Source: Welwitschia mirabilis (Eukaryota; Gnetophyta; Gnetopsida; Welwitschiales). From it: a stretch of 41,797 bases of DNA. The stretch is from contig JBOZIK010000001.1 of assembly GCA_051453625.1 (NCBI GenBank), positions 27,062,628 through 27,104,424 of the forward strand, in the 5' to 3' direction. Position numbers and translations under genes: made by a program. Below, piece after piece: positions 31,151 through 41,589 of the stretch (positions are counted from its first letter, which is position 1; each line of letters begins with the position of its first letter). Under the pieces are notes generated by a model. That model did not search any database, was not told where the DNA came from, and saw nothing but the letters and a program-made list of their open reading frames with translations.

Positions 31151-32270
31151 TTATTCAAAATTTTGAGCCAGTATCTTTAATAATAACTCCTAAAAGATTA
31201 TCTTTTACTCTTTAAACTTTTTACAAGTAACTTCTTGAGTTTACTCTTCTTTTTATTTGGTTGATACCTCTTTTATTATGGGAGTTCTTAGAGTTAAGTT
31301 TTCTTCACCATTTGAATGAAGAAGTCTTAAGCTAAAATCATCTATTTTAACATTTATAGGTTCTTCCACTATTAGACTTACTTTTGTTAAACACTCAATA
31401 TCTCTACTTCTAGTTGAGTATCCTAAAAATATTGTTTCATTAACTTTTGACTTAAATTTTCTCAAGTGATTTCTATATTTTAATACAAAGTAATTACTTT
31501 CAAAGACTTTAAAATATGAAACATTTAGTTTTCTTCCTTTCTAAAGCTCATAGGAAGTCTTATCCATTCATGATCATGGGAAAAGTCTATTTATAATGTA
31601 GCAAGAGATGCTTAATACTTTAGCCTAAAATGTTTTAGAAACCTCCTTATCATTTAACATTATCTTATCCATTTCTTGAAGGACTCATATCTTTCTCTTG
31701 GTAATTCCTTTTTCTTAAGGAGTCTTTGGGCCTGAAAATAATGTTCTATACCATTGTCTACATAATGCTTTTCAAAAATGTAATTTTGAAGTTCTTCTTT
31801 ATGATTACTTATAATTTTATTGATGGTATATCCTTTCTCATTTTGGATTTTCTTACAAATTTCAATACAACATTGATACATTTTAGATTTGTTTCTAAGA
31901 AAAGCAACCCAAGTAAATCTGGAGTAGTCATCAACCATAATTAAGAAATGTAGTTCACCTCTCTTAGATGTTTTCTTTCAATTGAACCCACCTAGTCCAT
32001 GTGAATAAGTTCAAGAGGCATTATTGTAGAGATTATATTTTTATTTTTATAAGAATTCCTAACTTGTTTTCCTTTTTAATACACATCAAAAACCCATGTT
32101 TTTTAATGTTAATATTAGGAATTTCTTTCATAATTTCCTTTTTAATAATTTATTTGAGATGATTATAATTTACATGTCCTAATCATTGATGCCATAGTTC
32201 TTCTTGATTTAGATGATAAAAATAAGATGTAGATAAAGACTAATCAATACTATAAACATTATCTATTCTA
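31151..32270 (-). pseudogene. Integrase remnant of Sirevirus-like pol
   Basis: On minus, an N-terminal piece reads ELWHQ then LGHVNYNHLK (about 32,155-32,205), matching the His-rich start of copia integrase. The core is open at 31,660-31,938: VDDYSRFTWVAFLRNKSKM with the first Asp, KGYTINKIISNHKEEL where the second catalytic Asp is Asn, and ERYESFKKW with the Glu. The C-terminal part is open at 31,253-31,465 and begins near KVNETIFLGYSTRSR. Integrase inserts the cDNA. With D,N,E in place of D,D,E and several breaks it cannot act. Confidence 0.85.
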
Positions 32271-32590
32271 TTTTAGTTAAGAATAACATCATTTATTTTT
32301 CAATGTCTAACTTCAAACTTTTTACTATCAAATATAACTTTGTACCCTTTATCATAAATTTGAATAATACATTGCAAATTATGATTTAGGCCATTAATAT
32401 ATAAAACTTCATTAATCTTAAGCATGTTACCTCCATCAATGCTTTCAATTCCTTTGATCTTTGCTCTTTCATTATCATCAAATGTAACTTCTTCTCCATC
32501 AAAGTCATCTAGATATTCAAATCTTAACTTATCACTTATCATGTATTAAGATCAACCACTATTTAAGTACTAGCTTATTTCATTTAGTAC
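32271..32590 (-). pseudogene. Aspartic protease remnant of Sirevirus-like pol
   Basis: On minus the protease active-site phrase reads Y-L-N-S-G, then stop, Ser, stop, Y-M. Family members read D-S-G here, so the catalytic Asp is Asn (32,562-32,564) and two stops follow within three codons. The open frame 32,300-32,542 continues with SDKLRFEYL, GEEVTFDDNERAKIKGI and VLYINGLNHNLQCIIQI, matching the copia protease and its junction to integrase. Confidence 0.82.
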
Positions 32591-34280
32591 CTTAAAAGTT
32601 GTTTGGATTAAAAGGATTATTAAATTATTAGCTCTCACTTACTTAGTCCATTTGGACTATTGTGATATACATCCCCTTGGGATAAATTTAAAAGGAAAAA
32701 TGCTAATAGAATTTAAAAAGAGCATTAAATTTCTAGCATTGCAAAACAATTTAGAATGTGATAACTTACCATAAAAATAACATATAATTTTTGACATAAT
32801 TATCTTATTTTATTACTTGATGTGGTTGATTTCATGGTATTTAAGAGATGAATCCATTACCTTTCTTATCATGAACTAGTTTTTATAACCTAAGCCTCCA
32901 TTCTAATTTAGTTAAACTATTTGAAAATTTACTTACAAAATAAGATAAGATATTTACCTCTTGAGTAAGTACGGAGTTTTTAGTTTGAACCATTCTATAC
33001 TTTGTTTTTTTTCAACTCTTTATTTTCTTTGATTAGGATTTATTATTTTATTTAGATCATTGATACATTTTACCAAGTTTTCACATTCTAAGTAAAGCTC
33101 TTAGCATGTATCTTAAAGCTTATTTTGGTCTTTTTCAATAAGATATAGATCATTGGATTCTGATGAACAAGGAATGTTTCTTATGGGAGGGACTATTACC
33201 ATAAAAGAAAGTCTTCGGTCTTCATCTAACTCTTAGATTGAGCTACTATCATATTTATCTATATTATCTCATGTAGTAATGAAGGATGATGTCTTTGATT
33301 TCCTCTAATCTCTTTTGTTGTTTGGACTTTTTTTTGCAACATGTTCATAATCCTTACAAGTATAGCATTGGATGTCCTTTCCTTTATCTTCATCTTCTTT
33401 AAATTTGGAATTATCCCTTTTTAACTATTTGCTTGATTCATCCTCTTTCTTTCCTCTTTGTAAGAATTTTTAAATCTTCTTGCCAAAAGAATAGCCTTAT
33501 CTTTATTAAGTTATTCATTTGATTTTTTAAATCTATATTTTTCCTGCACACTTTTTAAAGTAAGGTATTATTTTAATCTTTAGGAAATTTCAACTCATAC
33601 ATTTCAAGATTACCTTGAAGTCCCTTATATACTATTCAATTGATGTTCTTGCTTTCTTCGATGGCTGTGATCTTTAGCTAAAAACATTTAGGGAGAGATC
33701 TTAAAACTTTTCAAACAGCCTTTTCTTCATTCTTTCTTTAACCTAGACTTGCCATAGAATTTACAATGTTTATCAGTCTAGTAAAGAACTCTTCTAAAGT
33801 CTCCTCTTCATCAATGTAAATGTTTTCAGGCTTGGAAATGAGCATTTGTAGCTTTGTTAACTTAATAGTAGATGTTCCTTTATGTTATATTTCAAGAATT
33901 TCTCAAGATTCTTTGGCATGTTTAGAGTTTACAATCCTTTTAAATTTATTTGCACATAATACATAAAAAATAGTATTAATAGCACGGTCATCTAGGATAG
34001 CTTTGGCTTTGTCCATAGAGGACATTAATCTTGATATTTTTCTACTACTATGATGTTTTCATTAATATTAATCTTAGAGAGGGTATGGTGTATTCATTAT
34101 AGATTACCTCCTCAATGTCTACATTTAAGGATCTAAGAAATATTCTCATATGGGTCTTTCAATAGGCATAGTTTATTCCATCAAACATGGGGGATCTTCC
34201 AATAGAAAATCCATCAAAAGGATTACTTATATTTAGGGTTCAGAAGTCTAGATCTATTAGGATCTACTAATAACTCTACC
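32591..34280 (-). pseudogene. Gag remnant of Sirevirus-like element
   Basis: On minus the N-terminus reads MFDGINYAY followed by THMRIFLRSLNVDIEEVIYN (about 34,110-34,195), as in copia Gag of the UBN2 type. A middle piece includes YIDEEETLEEFFTRLINIVN (about 33,766-33,825). The zinc knuckle at 33,326-33,367 reads CYTCKDYEHVAKKS, so three ligands of C-C-H-C remain and the last Cys is Ser. Stops and shifts are frequent. The start codon is not preserved clearly. It follows the primer binding site in normal order. Confidence 0.78.
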
Positions 34281-34282
34281 TA

Positions 34283-34294
34283 GCTCTAATACCA
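34283..34294 (-). other. Primer binding site of Sirevirus-like element (initiator tRNA-Met)
   Basis: On minus, TGGTATTAGAGC differs by one base from TGGTATCAGAGC, the site complementary to the 3-prime end of initiator tRNA-Met used by plant copia elements. It lies three bases after the end of the 5-prime LTR. Confidence 0.88.
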
Positions 34295-34459
34295 AATTAA
34301 GGATCTAGAAGCTTAGAAGAGAGGAGGGGGAAAGGGGATGAATAGGATTTAAAAATTAAATAACCTCAAAAGCTATCTAAATAAAAATTAAAAACTAAAA
34401 GAAACTTATGCATACTAAATACAAAAATAAATATAAAATAAAGATAAATGGAAGAATAA

Positions 34460-35037
34460 NNNNNNNNNNNNNNNNNNNNNNNNNNNNNNNNNNNNNNNNN
34501 NNNNNNNNNNNNNNNNNNNNNNNNNNNNNNNNNNNNNNNNNNNNNNNNNNNNNNNNNNNNNNNNNNNNNNNNNNNNNNNNNNNNNNNNNNNNNNNNNNNN
34601 NNNNNNNNNNNNNNNNNNNNNNNNNNNNNNNNNNNNNNNNNNNNNNNNNNNNNNNNNNNNNNNNNNNNNNNNNNNNNNNNNNNNNNNNNNNNNNNNNNNN
34701 NNNNNNNNNNNNNNNNNNNNNNNNNNNNNNNNNNNNNNNNNNNNNNNNNNNNNNNNNNNNNNNNNNNNNNNNNNNNNNNNNNNNNNNNNNNNNNNNNNNN
34801 NNNNNNNNNNNNNNNNNNNNNNNNNNNNNNNNNNNNNNNNNNNNNNNNNNNNNNNNNNNNNNNNNNNNNNNNNNNNNNNNNNNNNNNNNNNNNNNNNNNN
34901 NNNNNNNNNNNNNNNNNNNNNNNNNNNNNNNNNNNNNNNNNNNNNNNNNNNNNNNNNNNNNNNNNNNNNNNNNNNNNNNNNNNNNNNNNNNNNNNNNNNN
35001 NNNNNNNNNNNNNNNNNNNNNNNNNNNNNNNNNNNNN
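34460..35037. other. Assembly gap, 578 N, probably oversized
   Basis: In the sister LTR the same interval, from aataaagataa to actctcag (about 26,530-26,612), spans well under 100 bases. Confidence 0.85.
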
Positions 35038-35578
35038 ACTCTCAGTAATTAGCTTCTACCCAAGTCTAGTGTAGATCTTCGATAATCACTTTCTAAGTAT
35101 TCTAAGTTCACCTGTAATCTTTTATAATAAGACTTTTAAAAGGATCAATCTTAGCCTTTTATATAGAATACTATTTATTGATAATGGCATGCCATAATGC
35201 ATAAATTTCATTAAATCTTAAACTACAATAATAATGGTACTACACTACTTGAATGATATCGTAATTCACATACATACAATGCAAACTGATAAACCAAGTA
35301 CTAATGATTACAAAAGATGTTTGTTCTTCTTTAGAAGATACATGAATGAGTAGTCTAAAAGCTTGTCAAAAAGATATTCAAAATTGATGAAATGATTTTG
35401 GCAATTAACAAATATATAGAATAAAAATTTTAGGATTTTATAAGTAATATAGATTTTCCAACAGATAAAAATAGAAGGTTAAATGATTAGCTCTGTTATG
35501 ATTAATCAACCCCTCAAAATGTCTAGTTAATTCATAAAGTATCATCACAGAAGTTAGTTACCCCCATCTTCTTTTGAT

Positions 35579-35689
35579 NNNNNNNNNNNNNNNNNNNNNN
35601 NNNNNNNNNNNNNNNNNNNNNNNNNNNNNNNNNNNNNNNNNNNNNNNNNNNNNNNNNNNNNNNNNNNNNNNNNNNNNNNNNNNNNNNNN
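35579..35689. other. Assembly gap, 111 N
   Basis: The matching interval in the sister LTR (about 27,160-27,290) is of similar size, so this gap length looks realistic. Confidence 0.85.
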
Positions 35690-36020
35690 CTGAGGTTCAG
35701 TCGATCCCTTAGGTATTTAATTGACCCCTTGATCAAAAAAGATGGAATTACTTTGATTCAGGTCTAATTGAACCATCATGAATTTATTAAAACCCTTGAT
35801 AACTAAATGTAATAGATTTATGGCTCAAGTCTAGCTGACCCCTTAGGAATTAGGATAACCTGTTTAAGGATTTAAAACTTATCAGGTTCAGATAAGGTTT
35901 GTGACAAATGATTATAGATTTTAACCTATAAGGACTAATATTTTTTGCAAAGAATACAACATTTTTTACTAAAATAGAAAATATTAGTTTGACATTAAGT
36001 TGAAAAATTAAAACTTAATA

Positions 36021-36101
36021 GTTTTTTATTAACTCTTTATTTTAACACAACTCTTAGTATGAAGTCACTTCCATCACATATAAGTTAAAAATTGTAATTA
36101 G
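36021..36101 (-). pseudogene. Middle piece of gypsy G4 RNase H, between two insertions
   Basis: The 81 bases between the Sirevirus-like element and the solo LTR translate on minus as a segment reading LICDGSDFILRVVLK, which is the CDAS-D start of gypsy RNase H. The first catalytic Asp is kept. GTTTT (36,021-36,025) is the right target duplication of the Sirevirus-like element and ATTAG (36,097-36,101) is the left one of the solo LTR. Confidence 0.82.
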
Positions 36102-37257
36102 TGTTAAGATTTTATTTTTAATAATTAATGTAAAATTAATATGATTTTTGTAGAATTAAAAGTGACTTTATAGGTGTAATAAAATACCGGATCTATATCC
36201 AAGAGATAGCAAGATTTGGACATGTTCTAATTAAAGTAACCTAAGTTTCTATCCAAGGAATTAATGTAGGAGCTGATCAAACTTGGAAATATGAATTTTG
36301 GGCTATTTCATATGGGATTGACTGGATTTTTGAGGGGTTGACCAAACTTGAAAATGCAGTTTTTAGGCTTTCCAATATGTACTATGTCCCATGGGGTCGA
36401 CCAGACTCATGTGGGGTCAACCGAACTTAGAGGAAAGTGGTCAACTAGATTTTAGATGAGGTAAACTAGACTTGTGACTTTAAGAGCTAGTATTCCTAAA
36501 CCAATGGTAAGGGATTAAATGGATGTTCCAAGAGATTGACCGAATAATGCAGAAGCAGAAATTTTGAAGCGATTTTCCAAGCGTTACTTCACAAAATCTA
36601 TCCATTGCAAATGTCAGAATTCGTGTCTAACTATCTAAACAGTTATAATTTGGGAAATCTATAAATAAGAGGTAACACTCAAAAACCCTAGAGCTTAATA
36701 TTTGGTTGGATTTTTGAAAAGAAAGATTGCACTCTTGATCTGAAGGGCTTATCTTTATACTATGATTCTTCTATCATTTAGCACTTACCTTTGTATCTAA
36801 TCTGAGTAATAAGGCTCCATTATAGTTATTTCACTTAAGTGATCTAAAGCATAGAGGCTTCATTTTCTCACTCACCACTATGCATTTTTTGAAGGTTGAG
36901 ACTTAGCCTGTAAAAGTCCATTTGAAGAGGTTGAGACTTAGCCTATAAAAGTCTATTTGAAGAGGTTAAGGCTTAGCTAGTAAAAGTCCATTTATAAAGG
37001 TTATAGATGAACCTGGAATACATGGTGTAGTAACAAAGATTCGAGATCTAGCTTTGGAGAAGCTGATCATTGAGAGTGGAGTAGGGTGTATCCTAAACCA
37101 TTATAAATTTTATCATGTGCTTTTATTTTGGTTCTTCTTTTTTATTTCATTTTGTTATATCTTTTCATGCATAATTTATTTTAATAGTAATAATTGTTTA
37201 AATTTTTTTAGAAGTCCTATTCATCCCCTCATCCCTCTAGGGTTCACGATATTATCA
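36102..37257 (+). mobile_element. Solo LTR, Sirevirus-like, plus strand
   Basis: It starts TGTTAAGATT and ends ATTATCA (37,257), with canonical TG...CA, 1,156 bp, and is flanked by identical ATTAG at 36,097-36,101 and 37,258-37,262. No internal region exists, so it formed by recombination between the two LTRs of a lost element. The last 60 bases (tcctattcatcccctc) resemble the 3-prime end of the neighbouring copia LTR read on minus, so the families are related. It contains three 35-bp tandem repeats at 36,893-36,997. Confidence 0.88.
36893..36997 (+). repeat. Three tandem 35-bp repeats in solo LTR
   Basis: Units start at 36,893, 36,928 and 36,963, each beginning aggtt(g/a)ag and including taaaagtccattt-like sequence. 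The related copia LTR at 26,406-27,602 has a single such unit (on minus, near 26,695-26,730). Confidence 0.9.
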
Positions 37258-38160
37258 ATTAGCTGACTCAATAATGGGTGTGGAATTTAGTTTTTCTTTA
37301 ATTTATTCAAAGGAATAATCCTTGCTTACAAGGTTACATAAAGGTTTAGATATTTTACTTAAATACTTAATAAATCATCTATAATATCCTGTATGCCCTA
37401 AGAAAGATCGAATCTCTTTTTTTTCTAAGGGTCTGTAGGTATGTGATCAATGAGATCTTAGTAGGATCTACTTAAATTTCTTCCTTAGAGATAACATGTT
37501 CTAAAAATATACCTTGGTTTACCACAAAATGGCATTTCTTCTAGTTAAATACAAGGCATTTTTTAATACATCTTTCAAGGACACAATCTAAGTTTTTCAA
37601 AAAATGATTAAATGAGTTTTCATAAATAGAAAAGTAATTTATGAATGTTTTATCACTTAAATCTAATAAGTTGAAGAATATTTTCAACATGTTATAGTGG
37701 AAAGTGGCAAGTGCATTGCATAGGCCAAAGGATATTCATTTGTAAGAAAATGTTCCATATGAGTAAGTGAAGGTGATTTTTTCTTAATCTTTGGAAGTAA
37801 TTTCAATCTATTTGTAACCTAAGGAATCACTCGAGAAATAGTAAAAAGGCTATGATTTATTTTAAAATTTAATCTATAAAAGGAAGAGGGTAATGATCTT
37901 TCTTAGACATAGCATTTAATTTTCTATAATCAATACACATCTCCCATTTTATGGTAGGTTTGGTAAAGTCAATTTCATTATGCTTGCTAGGAATAAGGGT
38001 AATTTCTGATTTCTTTACTATAGTATGCATTGAACTAACCCACTTGCTATCTAAAATAGGGTAGATACTCCTATTATCAAGAATTTTAATTACCTCATTT
38101 TCAATAATTTCCATCATAGTTGGGTTTATCCTATGTTGTGCTTCAATGGATGGTTTAGCA
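37258..38160 (-). pseudogene. Reverse transcriptase and start of RNase H of gypsy element G4
   Basis: On minus the RT begins near 38,117 with NEVIKILDNRSIYPILDSKW and KWEMCIDYRKLNAMSKKDHY (open 37,869-38,117). It continues with ITFTYSYGTFSY-like and CNALATFHYNML sequence (about 37,690-37,780) and a segment around KCLVFN-KKCHFVVNQGIFLEHVIS (about 37,487-37,560). It ends in RNase H with NSTPIIESA, cut by the solo LTR. The catalytic motif that should read F-M-D-D reads F-I-N-Y (about 37,630-37,650), so both Asp are gone. RT copies element RNA into cDNA. Stops and shifts are present. Confidence 0.86.
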
Positions 38161-38399
38161 TTTTCCTATAAAAAGATATGGTGCATGTAAATACTAAGGT
38201 TAACACCTCTAATATTAGAGAGGATTTATCTTATTATTGTTTATACGTTCTTAAAAGTATAAGTAATTGATCTTCTTCAAACGGATTCAAGGAAGAGTTT
38301 ATGACTATCAAGAAGCTGGAGTTATCCCCTAAGAAAGAATATTTCAGATATTTAGATAAGGGTCTAAGTTTTAAGTCAACTTTATTTTAGGCTATGAAG

Positions 38400-38960
38400 C
38401 ATGTTTCTTGAGATTATTCAATTTCATCATTTTTGGAAGTATGAGAATTGGATTTTTTATCCTCAATAAGGCCTTCTATCCTATCTATGGATTCTATGCC
38501 TTTTTCATTTAATGGCAACTTTATAGCATTAAAGACATTTAGCTCTATGGTCATGTTTATAAATGAAATTTTCATTAATCCATTCCTATAACTGATTAAG
38601 GCATTTGAGGCTACTAAAAATGTCTTCCTAATATGATCGACACTATTTAATTTGATGATTTCTTCATGTATGAAATCACAAAGTCTATTAGAAAGTAACA
38701 ACTATCTACTCTAACTATGACATCCTCGATGACTCTTAATGGTATATTAAGAGAGTTATTTACTAATTGGAGTTGAAGCTTTATGTTTTTAAGTTCTTCC
38801 AAGCCTAACTCCTTATAGGATTTATAAGGGAGTAAGTTTATTAGCTCCTAAATCCAATAAGGCTTGGTTGAGAGTTTTGTTACCTAAGGTAATGGTAATT
38901 ATAGCACACCTAGCATATTTATACTTTAGTGGGAACTAGTACTATAGAATCACACTCATT
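38400..38960 (-). pseudogene. Aspartic protease remnant of gypsy element G4
   Basis: On minus the active-site phrase reads L-L-D-L-G-A with the Asp at 38,852-38,854, so the catalytic loop is intact. Downstream on minus an open frame at 38,414-38,701 contains FLVASNALISYRNGLMKISF and NMTIELNVFNAIKLP, the C-terminal part of plant gypsy proteases. Between them lie stops and a shift. The protease sits just before RT, in normal gypsy order. Confidence 0.82.
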
Positions 38961-39815
38961 TACTAAGCTAAAAAGGCTTTAGATATAATTTTCATTTACC
39001 TTTTTATAGTGCATAAGTCCTTAAGGAATTTAGCATAGGAAGGGACTTATTTAATGACTTCTAGAAGAGGAATGTTTATTTTAATTTTTTTGGAAATTTT
39101 TTAGGGCCTTTAATCAATTTTTCATCATATTTTCCTTCCTAGGCTATTGGGAAAAGGGCAACGATTCTTTGCAGATAGGTAATGGGTCTTCACTCTTATT
39201 CATTTTCTTATTTTCTATGGGGCTTTATTTATACTTAGGCTTATTTTGTATGGGTGGATTTTCTAGCCCTTTCCTTCTCCTAAGGTGTATAAACTTAATC
39301 TCTTATAGGTGTTCTACCCCTTCTATGAATCTAATTCCTTTGAGACTTGGTTAGAAACTCATGAGAAGTCTTCCTATTTCTCTTTGAATTATTAGTAAAA
39401 TAATGTGGTTTGTGTTTTATTGGATTTAATTTAGAATATGTTCTAACATTTGATTTGTTTGTTCTTGTTTTTGATTTGTTTAATCTTGTCTTTAATTTCT
39501 TTGTTCTTATCTTTCCATGAACTTCTTAAAATCATCTAATAAGTTGGACAAACTGGTTTGATGATTTGAAGATAAAAGATAAGAATTAGAAGATGAAAGA
39601 AACAAATTTTTAGATTGAAAATTTTATTGTAGAGTATCGTCTTGATTTGCTTCTAAGAGAAATTTGGATGATTTTACCAACCATAAGTGTTTGGGTAAGG
39701 ATTATTTTTGGGATTTATTCATTATCCTACCACATTCACCTATTCATTAATAGTGTTTTAGATAAAGGTATATAAGGGCATCCAATAGTTATGAGTATCA
39801 ATATGGTATATTAAA
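38961..39815 (-). pseudogene. Gag-protease linker of gypsy element G4
   Basis: By position this is the C-terminal Gag and linker on minus. It is strongly decayed. I recognise no complete zinc knuckle. A plus-strand open frame at 39,169-39,354 is probably incidental. Confidence 0.4.
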
Positions 39816-40760
39816 CACTAAGGTTTAGTGACCATAGGTGAGGTTGAGATTGAGGTAATTAATGATTCTAACCTTTTTTCTAATTCATCAATTTTGTTAT
39901 TTGTTTTAAAGTTTTTTAAAATCTTGAAGATACTAGTTAACCTAAGTGGATGGTGTAATCTTGAAGGTTCTATAGGTTTCTCCCAATTTATTAATCTCTT
40001 AGCTACACTTTCTAGATACTCCCAAACATCATATAAGGGCATGCTAAGGAAATTACCATAGCTCATTATTTCCACTAGTTGGTGGTTATTTATAAATAAA
40101 CCATCATAAAAGAAACTTATCTTCCTACCTAATTCAAAATCATGTTGTGGAAATTTTAATAGTAAATCTTTATATCTCTTTAAAGATTAGGAGAACGTCT
40201 CGTGATTATTATATTGGAAGTTTATGATTTCTTTCCTAAGGTCGTTTGTCTTATGATTAAGAAAGAACTTAGAGATAAAGTATCTACTCAAGTCTGTCCA
40301 ATTCATAATGGAGAATGATTTCAAGATCTATAACCAAGATTTAACCTTCTCTTTCAGGAAAAAAAGAAATAAAATAAGTCTAAGTGCATCATGAATGTTG
40401 GAATAATAAGGAATGGCTAATAAGATACACTTAAATTCTTTAAGGTGTAGGTAGGAATATTTAGATTTAAGGCCATGAAAATGAGGCAAGAGTTAGATAG
40501 TGGAAGCTTTAAATTCTAGCCTTTGATTAATAGATGACAATACTATACAGGAGGGTGTCCCCAAGCTTTATAATTAAAGGTAATTATGAAGGTTTTTCCT
40601 AGGTTGATTAGTGGTTGTAGTAAGAGTAGCTCACTATTTAGCCACTTCTTAGATGAAGTAATAAGCTTGTAGTTTGATAAGGTTTAATCAAAGGGATTAA
40701 GTGGGTTATTTAGATTAATTTATTATAAGCTAGTATGATTATTTTAATTGTTTGGAGTAG
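39816..40760 (-). pseudogene. Gag remnant of gypsy element G4
   Basis: On minus the Gag core reads in pieces: FFLNHKTNDLRKEIINFQ (about 40,215-40,268), LKRYKDLLLKFPQHDFELG (about 40,121-40,178) and FYDGLFINNHQLVEIMSYG (about 40,053-40,108). An open frame at 39,818-40,075 follows with KRLINWEKP and NKIDELEKRLESLI, a short coiled-coil-like end. This matches the retrotransposon Gag domain of plant gypsy elements. Stops and shifts interrupt it. Confidence 0.78.
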
Positions 40761-41569
40761 TTGAAATTTGTTCTTGAGAGTCATCTTGAGCTCAATTCTC
40801 ATTTCAAGTTTTAAATTCTCTCATCCTTTTGAGATCATTAAGGGATTCCATGTTGTCTTTGGTTATCCTTTCTATTCTATCACGAGTCTAGGTCATGCAA
40901 GAAATAGGTTCAAATGGTTACAAAAAGATTCAAAACAATAAAAAGGAAATATTTTTAGGGATTATAAGTTTCAAGGTTTTACAAATAGATTCATTGATCA
41001 TAGATAGAATGTTTATATTATCGAGGTTATAATGAAATAAAATAGAGACGTAAATGAAATTAAGCAAAATTGTGAGAAAATTTTAAAGTCTTTAAGCATT
41101 TACAAATGTAACAAAATAAAGTTAAGAAAATAAACAATGAATGTAAGTAAAATGTTATAAGAATTATGAAAATATTTTAAGGAAACTTTAATGTTTATAT
41201 GCAAATAGAAATGTAGAAAATGTTGTAGGGGAAAAAAAGGCATATAATAAAATTATAAAGTTTAATTAGAAAATTTTTTAAAGTTCTAAATTTTTTTCCC
41301 TCTTTAAAGAAACCTACAACAAATATTAGACCTATAGAAAACAATTTAAAACATCAAAAACAATGGGGTAAAAGAACCAACTCGAGATAATACTAGAAGA
41401 ACCAGTATCAACCACTAGAAAGAAAAGGGAAAAAAACATAAAGCAAAAAAAAAAGAAAAAAGAGACCAATTTGAGTATCACTAAAATAAAGACTAGTACC
41501 ATCATTGGAAAAATAAAAACTTGCAAAAATGAAAAACTAGTTCTCCTCTAAGTTGTTATCATGTTTTTG
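40761..41569 (-). mobile_element. 5-prime leader and gag start of gypsy element G4
   Basis: A/T-rich sequence between the gag core and the candidate primer site. No start codon could be fixed. The minus-strand open frame 41,332-41,526 is a low-complexity Phe-rich run and is not called as a gene. Confidence 0.45.
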
Positions 41570-41587
41570 TCCTTGGCAGGGGTCCTA
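41570..41587 (-). other. Candidate primer binding site of gypsy element G4
   Basis: On minus, AGGACCCCTGCCAAGGAC stands upstream of the gag region and resembles the TGGCGCC(N)TGCCxGGGA type sites of plant gypsy elements, with one indel and several changes. Confidence 0.4.
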
Positions 41588-41589
41588 AA

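Larger units (their letters stand above)
34298..36020 (-). mobile_element. Sirevirus-like Ty1/copia 5-prime LTR
   Basis: On minus it starts TATTAAGTTTTAATT at 36,020 and ends ATCCTTA at 34,298, just before the primer binding site. It matches the LTR at 26,406-27,602. Two N runs (34,460-35,037 and 35,579-35,689) inflate its length. Confidence 0.82.

Noticed and set aside
31726-31944. Plus-strand open frame across the copia integrase
   Set aside because: It is the complement of the recognised minus-strand integrase core.
39169-39354. Plus-strand hydrophobic open frame
   Set aside because: It lies within the decayed gag-protease linker of G4 and has no support as a gene.
41332-41526. Minus-strand Phe-rich open frame
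   Set aside because: Low-complexity translation of A-rich DNA, with no domain and no relative.
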